A DNA stretch of 64,000 nucleotides from Saccharomyces uvarum (GCA_947243795.1 OX365929.1:434001-498000), one strand, 5' to 3'; numbered from the stretch's first letter, positions 22,490-32,910 are shown. Translations and numbers: made by a program. The notes: generated by a model from the sequence alone, not told the origin.

Positions 22490-25400
22490 CTAAGAATCTA
22501 AACCATCGATCATACTGAATAAGCTTTGCAAAACATTTTTCTTAATATTCCAATCATAATTCAAAACGCCTTCGCCAGAACCTAATTTTGAATTTTGCAA
22601 CCCATCTCCATACACTATCCGAACGAAATCGCTTTGTAAGCCACCAGATAAAGAGAGCACTTCTCCTTTCAAATTGTTGGTCGCCAAGTCACGTTCTTTG
22701 ACTAACCTAGATGTATGCTCCAAATTGTCAGCTGCAATCTGCGCATTGTCGATAATACTCTTTGAAATCCCGCACATTGACGCCACATGCATACCGAACG
22801 AACCTTCACTTTGGCCTTCGACCATCTTGTACAGAAAAGTCACGTTCCTGGTCCCTTCATCCACTAGAATGCTCATTTTCAATGGTCTTACTTGAGGGTG
22901 GTGTTTGAAACTTAGTGCCAGTGTCCCGTAATGTGTGGCGAAAAAACCTAAACTTTGAATATGCGTCGCCACGTGGTGTAGCACACTTTCTGCAATGGCA
23001 AACCCATCACTTGATGAACCGCCTCTCCCCAATTCATCAACAACCAACAACGATCTATTTGTCGCCATGTCTAGTATTTTTTTCGTTTCAGCCAACTCCA
23101 CGAAAAATGTGGATTTACCTTGCATTATATTATCATTGGCACCTAAACGCGTCATGATTCTATCCATTGGCGTCAAAACAGCAGATTCACAGGGTACGTA
23201 GCATCCCATTTGTGCCATGATTACAGCGATACATGTCATTCTCAACACAGTAGATTTACCCGCCGCATTGGCACCTGTTAACAATCCCAGTTGAGGTTGG
23301 TCCTTACCCAACTCAATGTCATTTGGAATGAAGTCCCTTGCCGTGGTAGCACCTAGATTGAAACATGGATGCCTTAATGATTTGAAATTCAAGTAACCGT
23401 TCATTTTGGCATTTGTTTTTGGATCGAATTCATCCACAATAGTTGGCCTGCAAGAGGGAGTGCCTAAAGATTCGGATGTTCTTGTTATAGACAAAAGACA
23501 GTCTATATTAGAGATAGCTTGTATAGTGGGCATCCAAATCGAATTATAGTGTACGTCGAATTTTTGACATAACCTGTTCTTTATATCTTCTTCTAGAGTC
23601 TTGTGCAATTCCTTGGCCTCTGCCATCGATCTTGCTAAAGTTCTTACTTCATCTGAATAATATCTTTTATAAGTTTTGTTTGCTGCCATTTGGACCCAAT
23701 TTGATGGGACACTTTTGGTTGCAGACACTGGAATTTCGACAGTGTAAATCTCTTTACCAGAATCTTTATATTGTATATTTGAACATTTGAATTGCTTCCT
23801 GTACCTCATCAAGATTTCCATCAATTCGTCTTCTAACTCCTGTATTTTATCCAATGATTTATCGAATTCCACATCAAACCCCCTCTGTGGGACAATAACA
23901 TTTTCGTTAATTGCTCTTTGTCTTTCAAACGCGTTTGTCCAGTTTTCAACACCTTCCACAAGTCCCTTGGGGAACGATGATATGTAATCCGAAACGTCTC
24001 CCTTTAAATTATTATTTTTTAAAGAGCTTTGCAACTGAACAATCGTTTCAAATGCCGTAATGACTTTTTCAAAATCTTTCACTTTAATTGTTCGGCTGTG
24101 GATACGGGCCAACATCCTCTCTAGATCAGGCAGCTTAGAAAATGTCACTTCAAGTTCTTCTCTTAAAGCAATATCTTGTAATAAAGAGTCAACACTATCG
24201 AGTCTTTTTTCAATATCATGCTTATGCAATAGCGGATGCATTAACCATTTTTTCATCATTCTCTTACCCATTGGAGTAATGGCCCTGTTAAATAGTTTGA
24301 ATAATGTTCCCTTATCGGAACCATCAAACGAATTGGAAAATATCTCGAGGTTTTGTAAAGTGATACCATCCAAAACCATAGAGTGTTGCGATTTAACAAA
24401 ATTATACTCTTTGATATTTTTCATCGAGATTAAATTTTCATCTAACTTTAACCATTTCAAATAGTACAGCAATCCACCAAATGCACTAAAACCGACTTTC
24501 TTCCCCGTATCATGGTACGTCTTTAATATTTCTGGCCAATCTTCTTCTGTGGAAAAGTATCCAGATGACATTATTTCAGAATAAGTTTTATCAAAGTCAT
24601 AAAATTCTTCACCAGCTTTGACGTCATTAAAAAGTGCATTAGGGGCAGAATTAAACTTGACGATTTTATTAGCCAGTGAACTCAAATTATTCCTCTCCAT
24701 AACAACTTCCATAGGTCTCACCTGAGACATCAACGTGTCCAATTTCGTGCACTCACTATCGTCTTCAAACTCCAACATTTGGAGTTCACCAGTGGCAGTA
24801 TCAATAAAGGCCGCACCGAATATTTTCGTGTTCAACTTCTTAGCCATGGTCGACGTATCTAATTCGGTTTGGTTATAGTAATTACCGGGCTCTTCTCTGA
24901 TAGCGAGACAAAAGGTTGCTAAGTCCGAATGCAACATATCGCCATCAGTTAAAGTACCTGACGTTAGTATACATTGTAGTTCTCTTTTAACGATACCTTT
25001 CGAACCTTCTCTCATTTCTTTAGCCAACATTGATTCTCTTTGGTCCACCTTGGCAACTTTATAGCCCATCTGAATAAATTGAGCTGCCCAATATTCAAAC
25101 GACATTTCTGGGATACCAGCTAATTGCATATTAGCACGTCCACCACCTGCAATTTTCAAATCAAATAAGGCGTTAGCCAATAACGCATCTTTCTCGTAAA
25201 GTTCAAAGAACTTTCCCTTTTTAAAGAAAACAATACAATCCCACATTTTCGATTTAATTTCCCAATATTGTTTTTCAAACGGTGTAAATTTGTTCCATGC
25301 AGAGGATGGGATATACAATGTTCTTGGATCATACTCTGGATCACTTTTGGAACGGCGCTGGGCGTCACGCTCATCAACTAGCCATTGATATCTCTCTTCA

Positions 25401-26230
25401 TTTTGTTTATTGAATTTGCTGGATTTCGAAACTGTTGATTTTTGGGTGTGAGGAGGAGTGTAAGATTTTCTTTGGATTGTATTTGGTCTACTTGTATTCT
25501 TTGAACTGTTATGCGATGTGTTTCTTGTGAAAGGTGATGAAGAATGGGAAGTATTTGATGATTTTTTCTTTGAAGACGACTCTACTAAGGACAATAGATC
25601 ATCATCGTCGTCATCTCCACCACCATTATCTGCCAATTCGTCTTTAATGTCTTCTTTGGCTTCTATAATATCGTTATCTTCATCGTCATCTTCAATTTCC
25701 GCATCATTTTTATCGGGTACATATTCGTCTTCATCACTTTCGCTGTCAATTACTTTACTCCTCTTTCGTTTAGTAACGGAGAGAGTGTTAGAGTCTTCTT
25801 CATCACTTTCAGCGTAATTAATCGTTCTTTTATGGTTCCTTCGAGTTTGTGAGGAGGATGACGAATCATCATCTGCAGTAGAGTTCTTAACTTCAGTTGT
25901 ATTAGTGTTTAGTAAGGTATCAGACTGGAACTCTTGAGAATGAATGGCACTTGACGGCGTTTCTTCAGCCATTGTCAAATCATTGTTGTCGTCTATATCT
26001 ACAAAAAGCTGATTTGACTTTTTACCTTCCGAATTTTCCGTTGTCTTACTAATAGCTGGGTTTTGTGAACTCGATGGAATAGCTTGAGGAGCTCTTTTAC
26101 TGGGCGTCGCAGGAGGTGCTTGTTTAGAGAAAAATGACAATAAACTCGACTGTTTCATTTTTTTTTGGGATGATGTGGAGCCATTCTTAAATTGGGCAGC
26201 CTTAGAAGCTTTAGGGGTGGCTGGGGCCAT
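22490..26230 (-). CDS. MSH6: DNA mismatch repair protein Msh6
   Basis: Msh6 forms MutS-alpha with Msh2, recognises base-base mismatches and small loops, and loads MutL homologues. The 1246-residue protein has an N-terminal PCNA-interacting box at Q27-S-S-L30-L-S-F33-F34 and a long disordered acidic/Ser-rich linker to about residue 290. The MutS mismatch-binding domain carries the Phe-x-Glu wedge at F341-x-E343 (GKFFELYE). The lever and clamp domains follow, then a C-terminal ABC-type ATPase with Walker A GANAAGKST and Walker B LLVVDELGRG. It is slightly longer than the S. cerevisiae protein (1242). Two MCB boxes about 200 bp upstream suggest G1/S expression. Confidence 0.97.
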   Translation of the reverse strand: MAPATPKASKAAQFKNGSTSSQKKMKQSSLLSFFSKQAPPATPSKRAPQAIPSSSQNPAISKTTENSEGKKSNQLFVDIDDNNDLTMAEETPSSAIHSQEFQSDTLLNTNTTEVKNSTADDDSSSSSQTRRNHKRTINYAESDEEDSNTLSVTKRKRSKVIDSESDEDEYVPDKNDAEIEDDDEDNDIIEAKEDIKDELADNGGGDDDDDDLLSLVESSSKKKSSNTSHSSSPFTRNTSHNSSKNTSRPNTIQRKSYTPPHTQKSTVSKSSKFNKQNEERYQWLVDERDAQRRSKSDPEYDPRTLYIPSSAWNKFTPFEKQYWEIKSKMWDCIVFFKKGKFFELYEKDALLANALFDLKIAGGGRANMQLAGIPEMSFEYWAAQFIQMGYKVAKVDQRESMLAKEMREGSKGIVKRELQCILTSGTLTDGDMLHSDLATFCLAIREEPGNYYNQTELDTSTMAKKLNTKIFGAAFIDTATGELQMLEFEDDSECTKLDTLMSQVRPMEVVMERNNLSSLANKIVKFNSAPNALFNDVKAGEEFYDFDKTYSEIMSSGYFSTEEDWPEILKTYHDTGKKVGFSAFGGLLYYLKWLKLDENLISMKNIKEYNFVKSQHSMVLDGITLQNLEIFSNSFDGSDKGTLFKLFNRAITPMGKRMMKKWLMHPLLHKHDIEKRLDSVDSLLQDIALREELEVTFSKLPDLERMLARIHSRTIKVKDFEKVITAFETIVQLQSSLKNNNLKGDVSDYISSFPKGLVEGVENWTNAFERQRAINENVIVPQRGFDVEFDKSLDKIQELEDELMEILMRYRKQFKCSNIQYKDSGKEIYTVEIPVSATKSVPSNWVQMAANKTYKRYYSDEVRTLARSMAEAKELHKTLEEDIKNRLCQKFDVHYNSIWMPTIQAISNIDCLLSITRTSESLGTPSCRPTIVDEFDPKTNAKMNGYLNFKSLRHPCFNLGATTARDFIPNDIELGKDQPQLGLLTGANAAGKSTVLRMTCIAVIMAQMGCYVPCESAVLTPMDRIMTRLGANDNIMQGKSTFFVELAETKKILDMATNRSLLVVDELGRGGSSSDGFAIAESVLHHVATHIQSLGFFATHYGTLALSFKHHPQVRPLKMSILVDEGTRNVTFLYKMVEGQSEGSFGMHVASMCGISKSIIDNAQIAADNLEHTSRLVKERDLATNNLKGEVLSLSGGLQSDFVRIVYGDGLQNSKLGSGEGVLNYDWNIKKNVLQSLFSMIDGLDS

Positions 26231-26567
26231 TTTAAAAATATGAACTAGCTATATCAGGCCTCTGGACAGGTAAAACTTTTGCTAAATGGTTTGATGAAAG
26301 ATAGCTGAGGAAATCTTTTGACGAAAGGTTGTAACGGTTTCAATCGTTGTGATTTTGATTGTCATGTCTGTATAACGATGATGAGGTTTTCGAAAACTTG
26401 AAAAAAAAAAGACGCGTATTAGCTTCCCTTCACGCGTTCGTGTTTTCCGGGCAATAATGCGCCAAACAATCTATTCCGATTATATAAGACCCATTTTATT
26501 CATACATATTATTATTTGTTAATGCGCGAACTTTTTCTGGTTTTTGATTATACTACTTTTTATTTAT
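26231..26567. other. MSH6 promoter and GRX3 3' flank
   Basis: No gene. The region holds the two MCB boxes of the MSH6 promoter described separately and an AT-rich GRX3 3' end. Confidence 0.55.
26412..26437 (-). promoter_or_regulatory. Paired MCB elements, MSH6 promoter
   Basis: Exact ACGCGT boxes at 26412-26417 and 26432-26437, spaced 20 bp apart and about 180-210 bp upstream of the MSH6 start. MBF (Mbp1-Swi6) binds these to drive late-G1 expression of replication and repair genes, which matches the known G1/S peak of MSH6. Confidence 0.8.
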
Positions 26568-27323
26568 TTAAGTTTGAAGAGTATGCTGCAAGTAGTCAGG
26601 GTCTTCCTCTAAGGACTCCTTAATGATATCTAGACCACCCTGGAACTCCCCGTTAATATACAACTGAGGGAAAGTGGGCCATTCAGAAAACTTCTTCAAG
26701 TTTTGTCTAACAGCGTCATCCCTTAATATATCGAAAAAACCGAATCTTACTTCATGTTCTCTTAAAATGCCCACGAGCTGTCTTGAAAACCCACATTTTG
26801 GTTCTGAGGGGCTTCCCTTCATGAATAACATTACTGGAGCTGCATTAACCAACTTGGTCAATCTTGCGTTTATTTGATCCTCAGTTTCCTCCTCCTCCTC
26901 TTCGTCATCGTCTTCATCTTCGTTCTGGTTTTCTTCGTTCACGTTTGCGTCTTCAGTGATTGTACCAGTTTGTGACAATTTTGGATTTATTGACAACTTG
27001 CAGTTGTCCAATAAAGATACAAACTCCTTTGGGTCTGCACCGGACAATTCTTTCAGAATGGTTCCCTTATGAATTAAGATAAAATATGGAACAGCTGAGA
27101 TTTCGAAGAGTTCTGAAATTTCAGAGTTTTCGTCAGCATCAATAGATAAAAAGGAGACGCTGGTGTTGGAGGGTTCATTACTAATGGCTTCAAACACTTG
27201 CTTCAATGCCTTGCATGGTTCTGCCCAGCTAGTATGGAAATAAAGAACAATTAACTTGTCACCTGCCGCAGTGGTTGTTAAGTGGGTAAATTGATCTTGA
27301 TCGTCGATTTCAATAACTGGCAT
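26568..27323 (-). CDS. GRX3: Monothiol glutaredoxin Grx3
   Basis: Grx3 is a cytosolic/nuclear monothiol glutaredoxin that binds a bridging [2Fe-2S] cluster with glutathione, delivers iron inside the cell and reports iron status to the regulator Aft1. The 251-residue product has an N-terminal thioredoxin-like domain (about 1-110) whose active-site remnant is WAEPC with a single cysteine C37. An acidic linker (about 125-150, mainly Asp/Glu) leads to a glutaredoxin domain with CGFS at C177-S180 and the glutathione-binding WPTFPQLY. The paralogue is GRX4; gene position supports GRX3. Confidence 0.95.
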   Translation of the reverse strand: MPVIEIDDQDQFTHLTTTAAGDKLIVLYFHTSWAEPCKALKQVFEAISNEPSNTSVSFLSIDADENSEISELFEISAVPYFILIHKGTILKELSGADPKEFVSLLDNCKLSINPKLSQTGTITEDANVNEENQNEDEDDDEEEEEETEDQINARLTKLVNAAPVMLFMKGSPSEPKCGFSRQLVGILREHEVRFGFFDILRDDAVRQNLKKFSEWPTFPQLYINGEFQGGLDIIKESLEEDPDYLQHTLQT

Positions 27324-27549
27324 TTGATAAAAGTGATTTGCTGTTGTGTATAGTTGTTTTCCAACTGTAGTTCAAAGAAGAGGGATGACTGAACAGGAAA
27401 CACATCATTGAAGCTTGGAAAGAGTGCTTAGTCATTGAAAATATTCTACTGACCTCGTAGCTCGGCACCCTCGTGACCCGGTACTATTGATAAAAAAAAA
27501 AAAAGAAAAGGTGGTGGAGAAAGCCACAATTGATGGAAAAAATAAAATA

Positions 27550-27621
27550 AGGTCCTACCCGGATTCGAACCGGGGTTGTCCGGATCAAAACCGAAAGTGA
27601 TAACCACTACACTATAGGACC
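27550..27621 (-). tRNA. tQ(UUG): tRNA-Gln (anticodon TTG)
   Basis: A 72-nt minus-strand cloverleaf starts GGTCCTA and ends TAGGACC plus discriminator T. The anticodon loop TTTTGAT gives anticodon TTG (UUG), decoding CAA glutamine codons. The B-box GGTTCGAATCC is perfect. A T-rich stretch follows the 3' end. There is no intron. Confidence 0.97.
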
Positions 27622-27814
27622 AAAAGAACTATAAAAGAAAGGAGATAAAGGCTGGATAAACACAACTAAAGACCTGGGTGACACATTTTTGCTAGACCAA
27701 AGTTGAAACTACCTGTAACGCCATACTGTCTTATGAATAAAGGGCATTTTTCCTTGGAACTAGAGAATCATACTAATTCATAATAAGGGAATTGTCCCCC
27801 AGAAACATGAATAT

Positions 27815-28142
27815 TGTTGGAATATAAATCAACTATCACCTAATAGCTAGTATTTATGTTACTAGTATATTATCATATGTAAGAAGATGACGCAAAGTTT
27901 GAGAAACAGTCATCGAAATTAGTGGAAGCTGAAACGCAAGGATTGATAATGTAATAGGATCAATGAATGATAACATATAAAACGATGATAATAATGTCTA
28001 TAGAATTATGTAAAATTACAGATTCCTTTTTGTGGATTCTTAAATCCTCGAGGAGAATATCTAGTATAATCTGTATACGTAATATTATTGCCTTACGAAC
28101 AACGGAATCCTAACAATTATCACCAGATTCATACAATTATCA
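27815..28142 (+). mobile_element. Solo Ty1/Ty2-type delta LTR with target-site duplication
   Basis: The 328-bp element begins TGTTGGAAT and ends in TATCA, and matches the Ty1/Ty2 delta LTR along its whole length, for example the blocks AGATGACGCAAA, GGAAGCTGAAACGCAAGGAT and AATCCTCGAGGAGAA. It is flanked by an exact 5-bp duplication AATAT (27810-27814 and 28143-28147). No internal Ty coding sequence is present, so it is a solo LTR left by LTR-LTR recombination. It lies about 194 bp upstream of the 5' end of the tRNA-Gln gene, within the usual Ty1 targeting window of Pol III genes. Confidence 0.95.
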
Positions 28143-28224
28143 AATATCATGTTTTAGCATATATAAACGTATCAATCCCTATTACCAATTGAAATCAACA
28201 GGTCTGCCGATGTTTGTTGCCAAG

Positions 28225-28580
28225 TTAAGAAATCTTTCTTACTTTGTATACTTCGACAACATGACTTGATGTGGCAACATCGTGAGTACCTTGTATCTTG
28301 TCTCTCGTCACCAAGAATGTTCTTTTGATACGTAGGCGGCTTTCACAGAGGAGAGCATGTAAAACCCGAAAGAAAGGCAGCATACAATGGAACCGCAACC
28401 GATTAAAACTGCAATCACTGCGTTGGTCTCCCATATATTGAGATCAAAACGCGCTTTGCGCTCTTTGGCGTAATAAATTTCAATAAAGGCTGCAGACTGA
28501 TACACTACTACTACAATATGTTCTCTTATTTGTAATTGTTGGCGCTTTCTATGGAGATCTATTGTAAGATATTGCTAATG
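28225..28580 (-). pseudogene. Possible relic of a membrane-protein gene, unidentified
   Basis: On the minus strand an open stretch from about 28574 down to 28308 has no ATG at its head and encodes a segment with one strong hydrophobic helix (AVIAVLIGCGSIVCCLSFGF) flanked by charged residues. It stops at 28308-28310. A second frame continues to 28225 with a hydrophilic tail (SSHVVEVYKVRKIS). This could be a frameshifted 3' end of a former membrane-protein gene, or chance. I do not recognise the family. No gene is known at this place in S. cerevisiae. Confidence 0.25.
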
Positions 28581-30064
28581 TAGAGTGGGTGTTTGGATAT
28601 GACATGTACATAATGACTACCTCTCCTGTGAATGGGAGTTGTTCGAATGCGGATTATCGAGAGTTGCTAACTGGACGATACACCGTGTAGTTTACGGGAT
28701 TGACGATGCTCATCCACAAAAAGCGTATTGCGCATTTATAAGATGTCATGGCTTCTGGCAAGGTACAATAATTCTAGGCCCGAGTGCTAGCGTACGCTCG
28801 TCTTCACGTTGTGGCCCCAAATTTATGGGCCACTACGATGTCCATAGTAGAACACTACCGTTACCTCATTATTCCCTTTTGGAAGAGGATAATTGAATTA
28901 TGACTTCAGCGAGAAAAAACAAACCAAGATTAAAGGCATAAAGAAAAACCATTAATCATAAAATATACCGCCAGGCCCACCGATAATTAAAATATTAAAA
29001 ATACAAGATTTTATTCTCAACAGGAAAATATTATATTTAATTATCATAGTCCCTACTTTTTTTCCTACTGAAGTATTAACACTTATATATATAAACATAA
29101 GAAGTGCTTTATTAGTACAATAAATTTAGATCGTCGAATTCTCGAACTTCTTTAAAGAGAGTTACAACAGTCGCTATAGGCTACACAACAAATTATCTCG
29201 GGAAGGCAGGTGGTTTTATTCTGGGAAAGGCGGCTGCTTTACTATGACGATAACATTTCCCTGTGCCAACTGAAGTAGATCTAGAGCTGCCTATTTACTG
29301 TGTCACCCTTATCATAAGATGATGTAATACATCGGTTACTTTTAGGGCAATATTTAAGATATGCTAGCGGTATGCTCCCGGGTCACCAGATGCTTAAATA
29401 TGGTCACTATGCGGGGCCACAGAATATATAAAAATGTGGGATTTTTTGTGGAGAGCACTTCTGATGCGTTTGTTCTCTTAAGCTGATCAAACATGCCACT
29501 GACATTTTCTTTAGCTAGCATTAGTTTTCAAGTGCACTGCTTGAAATCCGGCGTCGTGGATGCCTTTCAAAACGGAGCATGAGTGGCATTTGCACGAAAA
29601 AAAGAAATCACGAGGAGCAGATAGATCGTATCGGTGAAGCACATTCGCTAGAAAAATGTCTTTTATTGAAGTATGGTGCCTGCACAAGTAGCAACCTTAT
29701 TCGATTGTTTTTTGAACGGATGGGCCAGCTAAAAAAAAAAAAAGCATATCTTTAAGCATTAGCTGCACCTATTTTGTAAAATGGGCAAAGAAGCTAGAGA
29801 AGCGCTAATGAACTGTATATCTTTGAATGGCCATGATATTCTGCTCTGATTAATTCCACATCTCTTTAAATTCCCGAAATTAGCCGCCCAAAGTCCGCGC
29901 GCCGTTGTGGATGATAATACGCCACCGCTGGCTTCGTAGAAAGTGCACGGGCGGGCATGACACGAAGATTCGGGGGCGAATCGCATGGATCGCTCTTCTC
30001 CTCTTTCTCCATTCTACCTTATCTTATTTATAACAAGAGCTTAACCATAGTCCTAGTCCTTATT

Positions 30065-30072
30065 TATATATA
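30065..30072 (+). promoter_or_regulatory. TATA element, BMH2 upstream region
   Basis: TATATATA about 135 bp upstream of the proposed 5' splice site of the BMH2 leader intron. It is suitably placed to start transcripts that include the intron. No ATG occurs between this TATA and the donor site. Confidence 0.45.
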
Positions 30073-30205
30073 TTCAAGACTCGCAAATTACTTTCAGAAA
30101 TTCCCCTATTTTGTTTTCAATTTGACCTTCCTTTTGTAAAGCAGTGATCAATTGCATTCTCCTTTACACTTTCTTAGTATTAAGAATCCAACTCCGAACC
30201 AAACC

Positions 30206-30903
30206 GTATGTATCTTTATTCGCTTATTTGTTTTAATTGAAAGCTTCTTCCATTCGATCTTACACACCCTCACCTTTCCTGATTTGAATTACCTAGCACC
30301 AATAACGTCCATGCCATGAATGTGTGTGTGTTTTACCTTCATCGGCCATCAAACCAGGTGAAATGTTATAGTGTTTTCTCTCCTCCCTTGGATCGTACCT
30401 TCTGCTTCTATCTTCAATTGGTGTAAATGCACTTTTCTTTTCTACTACAAGAATTGGAGACGTTCAAGATCTGCTCATTAGATGCTGTGTCCGAATTCAT
30501 TTGATTTTCAGGGTCGAACGTATAATAATGAACATATTTTTGAATACACGCTGTTGAACACGCGATCGAATACGAAAACCAAAAAGGAAAATCACAGGAA
30601 CATTTGCCAGAATTTGGCTTTCTGACTTCACTTTTTGAAGTAGCAGTGGATAACTCGGTGTTTATTCGACATACGCCAAGATTACGTCACCCGGTTTGGT
30701 TGAAAACTTACTGGAAAATATCTGAAAAAACCGGCCGAAAGGGGCAAATCAGATTTCAGGGCATTCGGTAATTCCCATTATTTGCAAAACGGAAGATTTG
30801 AAGTTATATTAAGCTATCGTAAACTTTTTATTCACTCATCGTCTAATTGATTACTAACTCTTTGAATACGTTTTCACTCTTAATATTGATCTTATTTTTC
30901 TAG
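30206..30903 (+). other. Candidate 5' UTR intron of BMH2
   Basis: A 698-nt segment has all three yeast splice signals in perfect form: donor GTATGT (30206-30211), branch point TACTAAC (30852-30858) and acceptor TTTTCTAG (ending 30903), the first AG after the branch point. The distance from branch A to acceptor is about 46 nt. The intron holds at least eight ATG triplets, while the predicted leader exons (from the TATA to 30205, and 30904-31039) hold none, so splicing would give a clean leader. I cannot say whether this intron is already annotated in S. cerevisiae. Confidence 0.75.
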
Positions 30904-31039
30904 ATTGATTAAGGGGGAAAGCAAAAAATCAAAAATCAAAACAGAAGATTTATATTTATTATTACTTCCTCAATTTCTAAAGAAAAAGAACAGAATAAAT
31001 AATATCCACAAAAAAAAGTACCCATTACAATAGAAAAAG

Positions 31040-31772
31040 ATGTCTCAAACTCGTGAAGATTCTGTTTACTTAGCCAAATTGGCCGAACAAGCCGAACGTT
31101 ACGAAGAAATGGTCGAAAATATGAAGGCCGTTGCTTCTTCAGGTCAAGAATTATCTGTCGAAGAGCGTAACTTATTGTCAGTTGCTTATAAGAACGTAAT
31201 TGGTGCTCGCCGTGCTTCTTGGAGGATAGTTTCTTCAATTGAACAAAAAGAAGAGTCAAAAGAAAAATCTGAACATCAAGTCGAATTGATTCGTTCTTAC
31301 CGTTCTAAAATCGAAACCGAATTGACTAAAATCTCCGATGATATTTTGTCCGTATTAGATTCTCATTTGATTCCTTCTGCCACTACTGGAGAATCTAAAG
31401 TGTTTTACTATAAGATGAAGGGTGATTACCACCGTTATTTGGCTGAATTCTCCAGCGGTGACGCTAGAGAAGAGGCAACAAACGCCTCTTTAGAAGCTTA
31501 CAAAACTGCCTCCGAAATTGCCACCACCGAATTACCTCCAACTCACCCAATTCGTCTAGGTTTAGCTTTGAACTTCTCCGTTTTCTACTACGAAATTCAA
31601 AACTCCCCAGACAAAGCCTGTCATTTGGCCAAACAAGCCTTTGATGATGCTATTGCTGAATTAGATACTTTATCCGAAGAATCTTACAAGGATAGTACTT
31701 TGATCATGCAATTATTAAGAGATAACTTGACCTTATGGACCTCAGACATCTCTGAATCTGGTCAAGAAGATC

Positions 31773-31803
<31 letters not shown>

Positions 31804-31855
31804 GCAACAACAACAAACTCCAGCTGAACAAACTGAAGGTGAACCAGCCAAATAA
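31040..31855 (+). CDS. BMH2: 14-3-3 protein Bmh2
   Basis: Bmh2 is one of two yeast 14-3-3 proteins, dimeric phosphoserine/threonine-binding adaptors acting in Ras/MAPK, TOR, glucose and checkpoint pathways. The 271-residue protein has the nine-helix 14-3-3 fold with signature [13 protein letters not shown] near residue 50 and the basic groove residues KSKIE/YRY-type blocks in place. The C-terminal tail carries 15 consecutive glutamines (residues 245-259; 14 CAA and one CAG), then [12 protein letters not shown]. The poly-Gln tail and gene position separate it from BMH1. A candidate 5' leader intron lies upstream. Confidence 0.97.
31772..31816 (+). repeat. CAA/CAG triplet tract in BMH2
   Basis: Fifteen in-frame glutamine codons, all CAA but one CAG, in the disordered tail of Bmh2. 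Such pure triplet runs vary in length between yeast strains and species. Confidence 0.9.
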
Positions 31856-32478
31856 GAGTACCGAAAATTCTAACGAGAAATGAAGATTTACCACTCCAGT
31901 TTTCTTGCTAATGAAAATGAATGCAATTCGATTTTGATGCTTTTTTAGAGGAAGGAAAAGAAACATCTCTATCTAATAATAATTCACCAAATTTTCAATT
32001 TTACAAATCACAAAATATACTAAACCTCTAAAAAAAAATAGTTTCTTAATATATAACACAAAAATAGTTTTTTTCTGTTACTATTACTATTATTATCACT
32101 GTTTTCTGTATCTATTCCTATCTCTATTACCACAATTATTATCACTGCTGTTTTCTTTTTTTTTAAGTTGAGTTGATTTCTGAAAGATAATTGCATCGGC
32201 CAGACTCATACGTCTTACAATAGAGTTATATATTATGTGTACACTACTTCCTGATATGTTAAGGATATTACTTATTGCTTACTGTGCTTGGATTTTGACA
32301 ATTGTGAAGGCATTAATTATGTTTGTCATTCAAAGCTTTTTGAGTACAAGGGGGCGGGGGCGCGTAGATCTGGAAATGAAAATCCATTTGAAATAAAAAG
32401 AAATTGTACTACATGTTTGTTTAACGAGAAGCGCACGGTAAACAAGGTAAAGACCACCAAGATAATACGATCGAGAAG
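31856..32478. other. BMH2-TVP15 intergenic region
   Basis: No gene is seen. An AT-rich BMH2 3' region with pyrimidine tracts (about 32060-32165) is followed by the TVP15 promoter. A short G-rich patch lies at 32350-32362. Confidence 0.5.
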
Positions 32479-32910
32479 ATGTCTGCCATTCCTCCAAAGT
32501 TTTTTAAAATTGCAAACCTCTCAATTGGCTTTTTAGACACCATCGCAGCACTTTCGCAATTGAAGTACCTTTTCACCAATTTAAGCATCTTTCTCCTAGC
32601 CGTGTATGGACTAGCACTTTCCATTCCAATAATTTATCTAGAGTTTAAAGTGCCACCAAACCTTTACAGATATGCCTCATTTTATTTTAGTTTCCTTGGA
32701 AGAGGGCTTTCTTATATCTTATTGGGTCTAATAGTCAGCTTTGGCGGTATTTTTAACAAGTTGGCAGGAATAATTACCTTTATTTTGGGGGTTTCCTTCA
32801 TAGTCTTCCATTTCTCACAATTTGTAGAAGAACCTGCTAATTTCAGAGCACCTGGTTCATCTTTATCAATTGGCGATGACGACATCGATGATGACGACGA
32901 CATGATTTAA
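32479..32910 (+). CDS. TVP15: Late-Golgi vesicle membrane protein Tvp15
   Basis: Tvp15 is a small four-span membrane protein found in Tlg2-containing late-Golgi vesicles, with a role in recycling that is not well defined. The 143-residue product starts MSAIPPKFFK and has four hydrophobic segments (about 10-30, 35-55, 65-90 and 95-112), then a short acidic tail (GDDDIDDDDDMI). Length equals the S. cerevisiae protein. It is convergent with ARX1. Confidence 0.93.
   Translation: MSAIPPKFFKIANLSIGFLDTIAALSQLKYLFTNLSIFLLAVYGLALSIPIIYLEFKVPPNLYRYASFYFSFLGRGLSYILLGLIVSFGGIFNKLAGIITFILGVSFIVFHFSQFVEEPANFRAPGSSLSIGDDDIDDDDDMI

Larger units (their letters stand above)
27324..30064. other. Long gene-poor stretch between GRX3 and BMH2
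   Basis: About 2.7 kb without a supported protein-coding gene. It holds tRNA-Gln (27550-27621), a solo delta LTR (27815-28142) and a possible gene relic on the minus strand (28225-28580). Near 28640-28896 a plus-strand open frame of 85 codons shows no family resemblance. From 28900 to 30060 I see only AT-rich sequence with scattered CG-rich patches (for example near 29890). LTRs of Ty3 and Ty4 type were looked for and not recognised. Confidence 0.5.

Noticed and set aside
28639-28896. 85-codon plus-strand frame in the GRX3-BMH2 interval
   Set aside because: No similarity to any family I know, and no promoter or context support.
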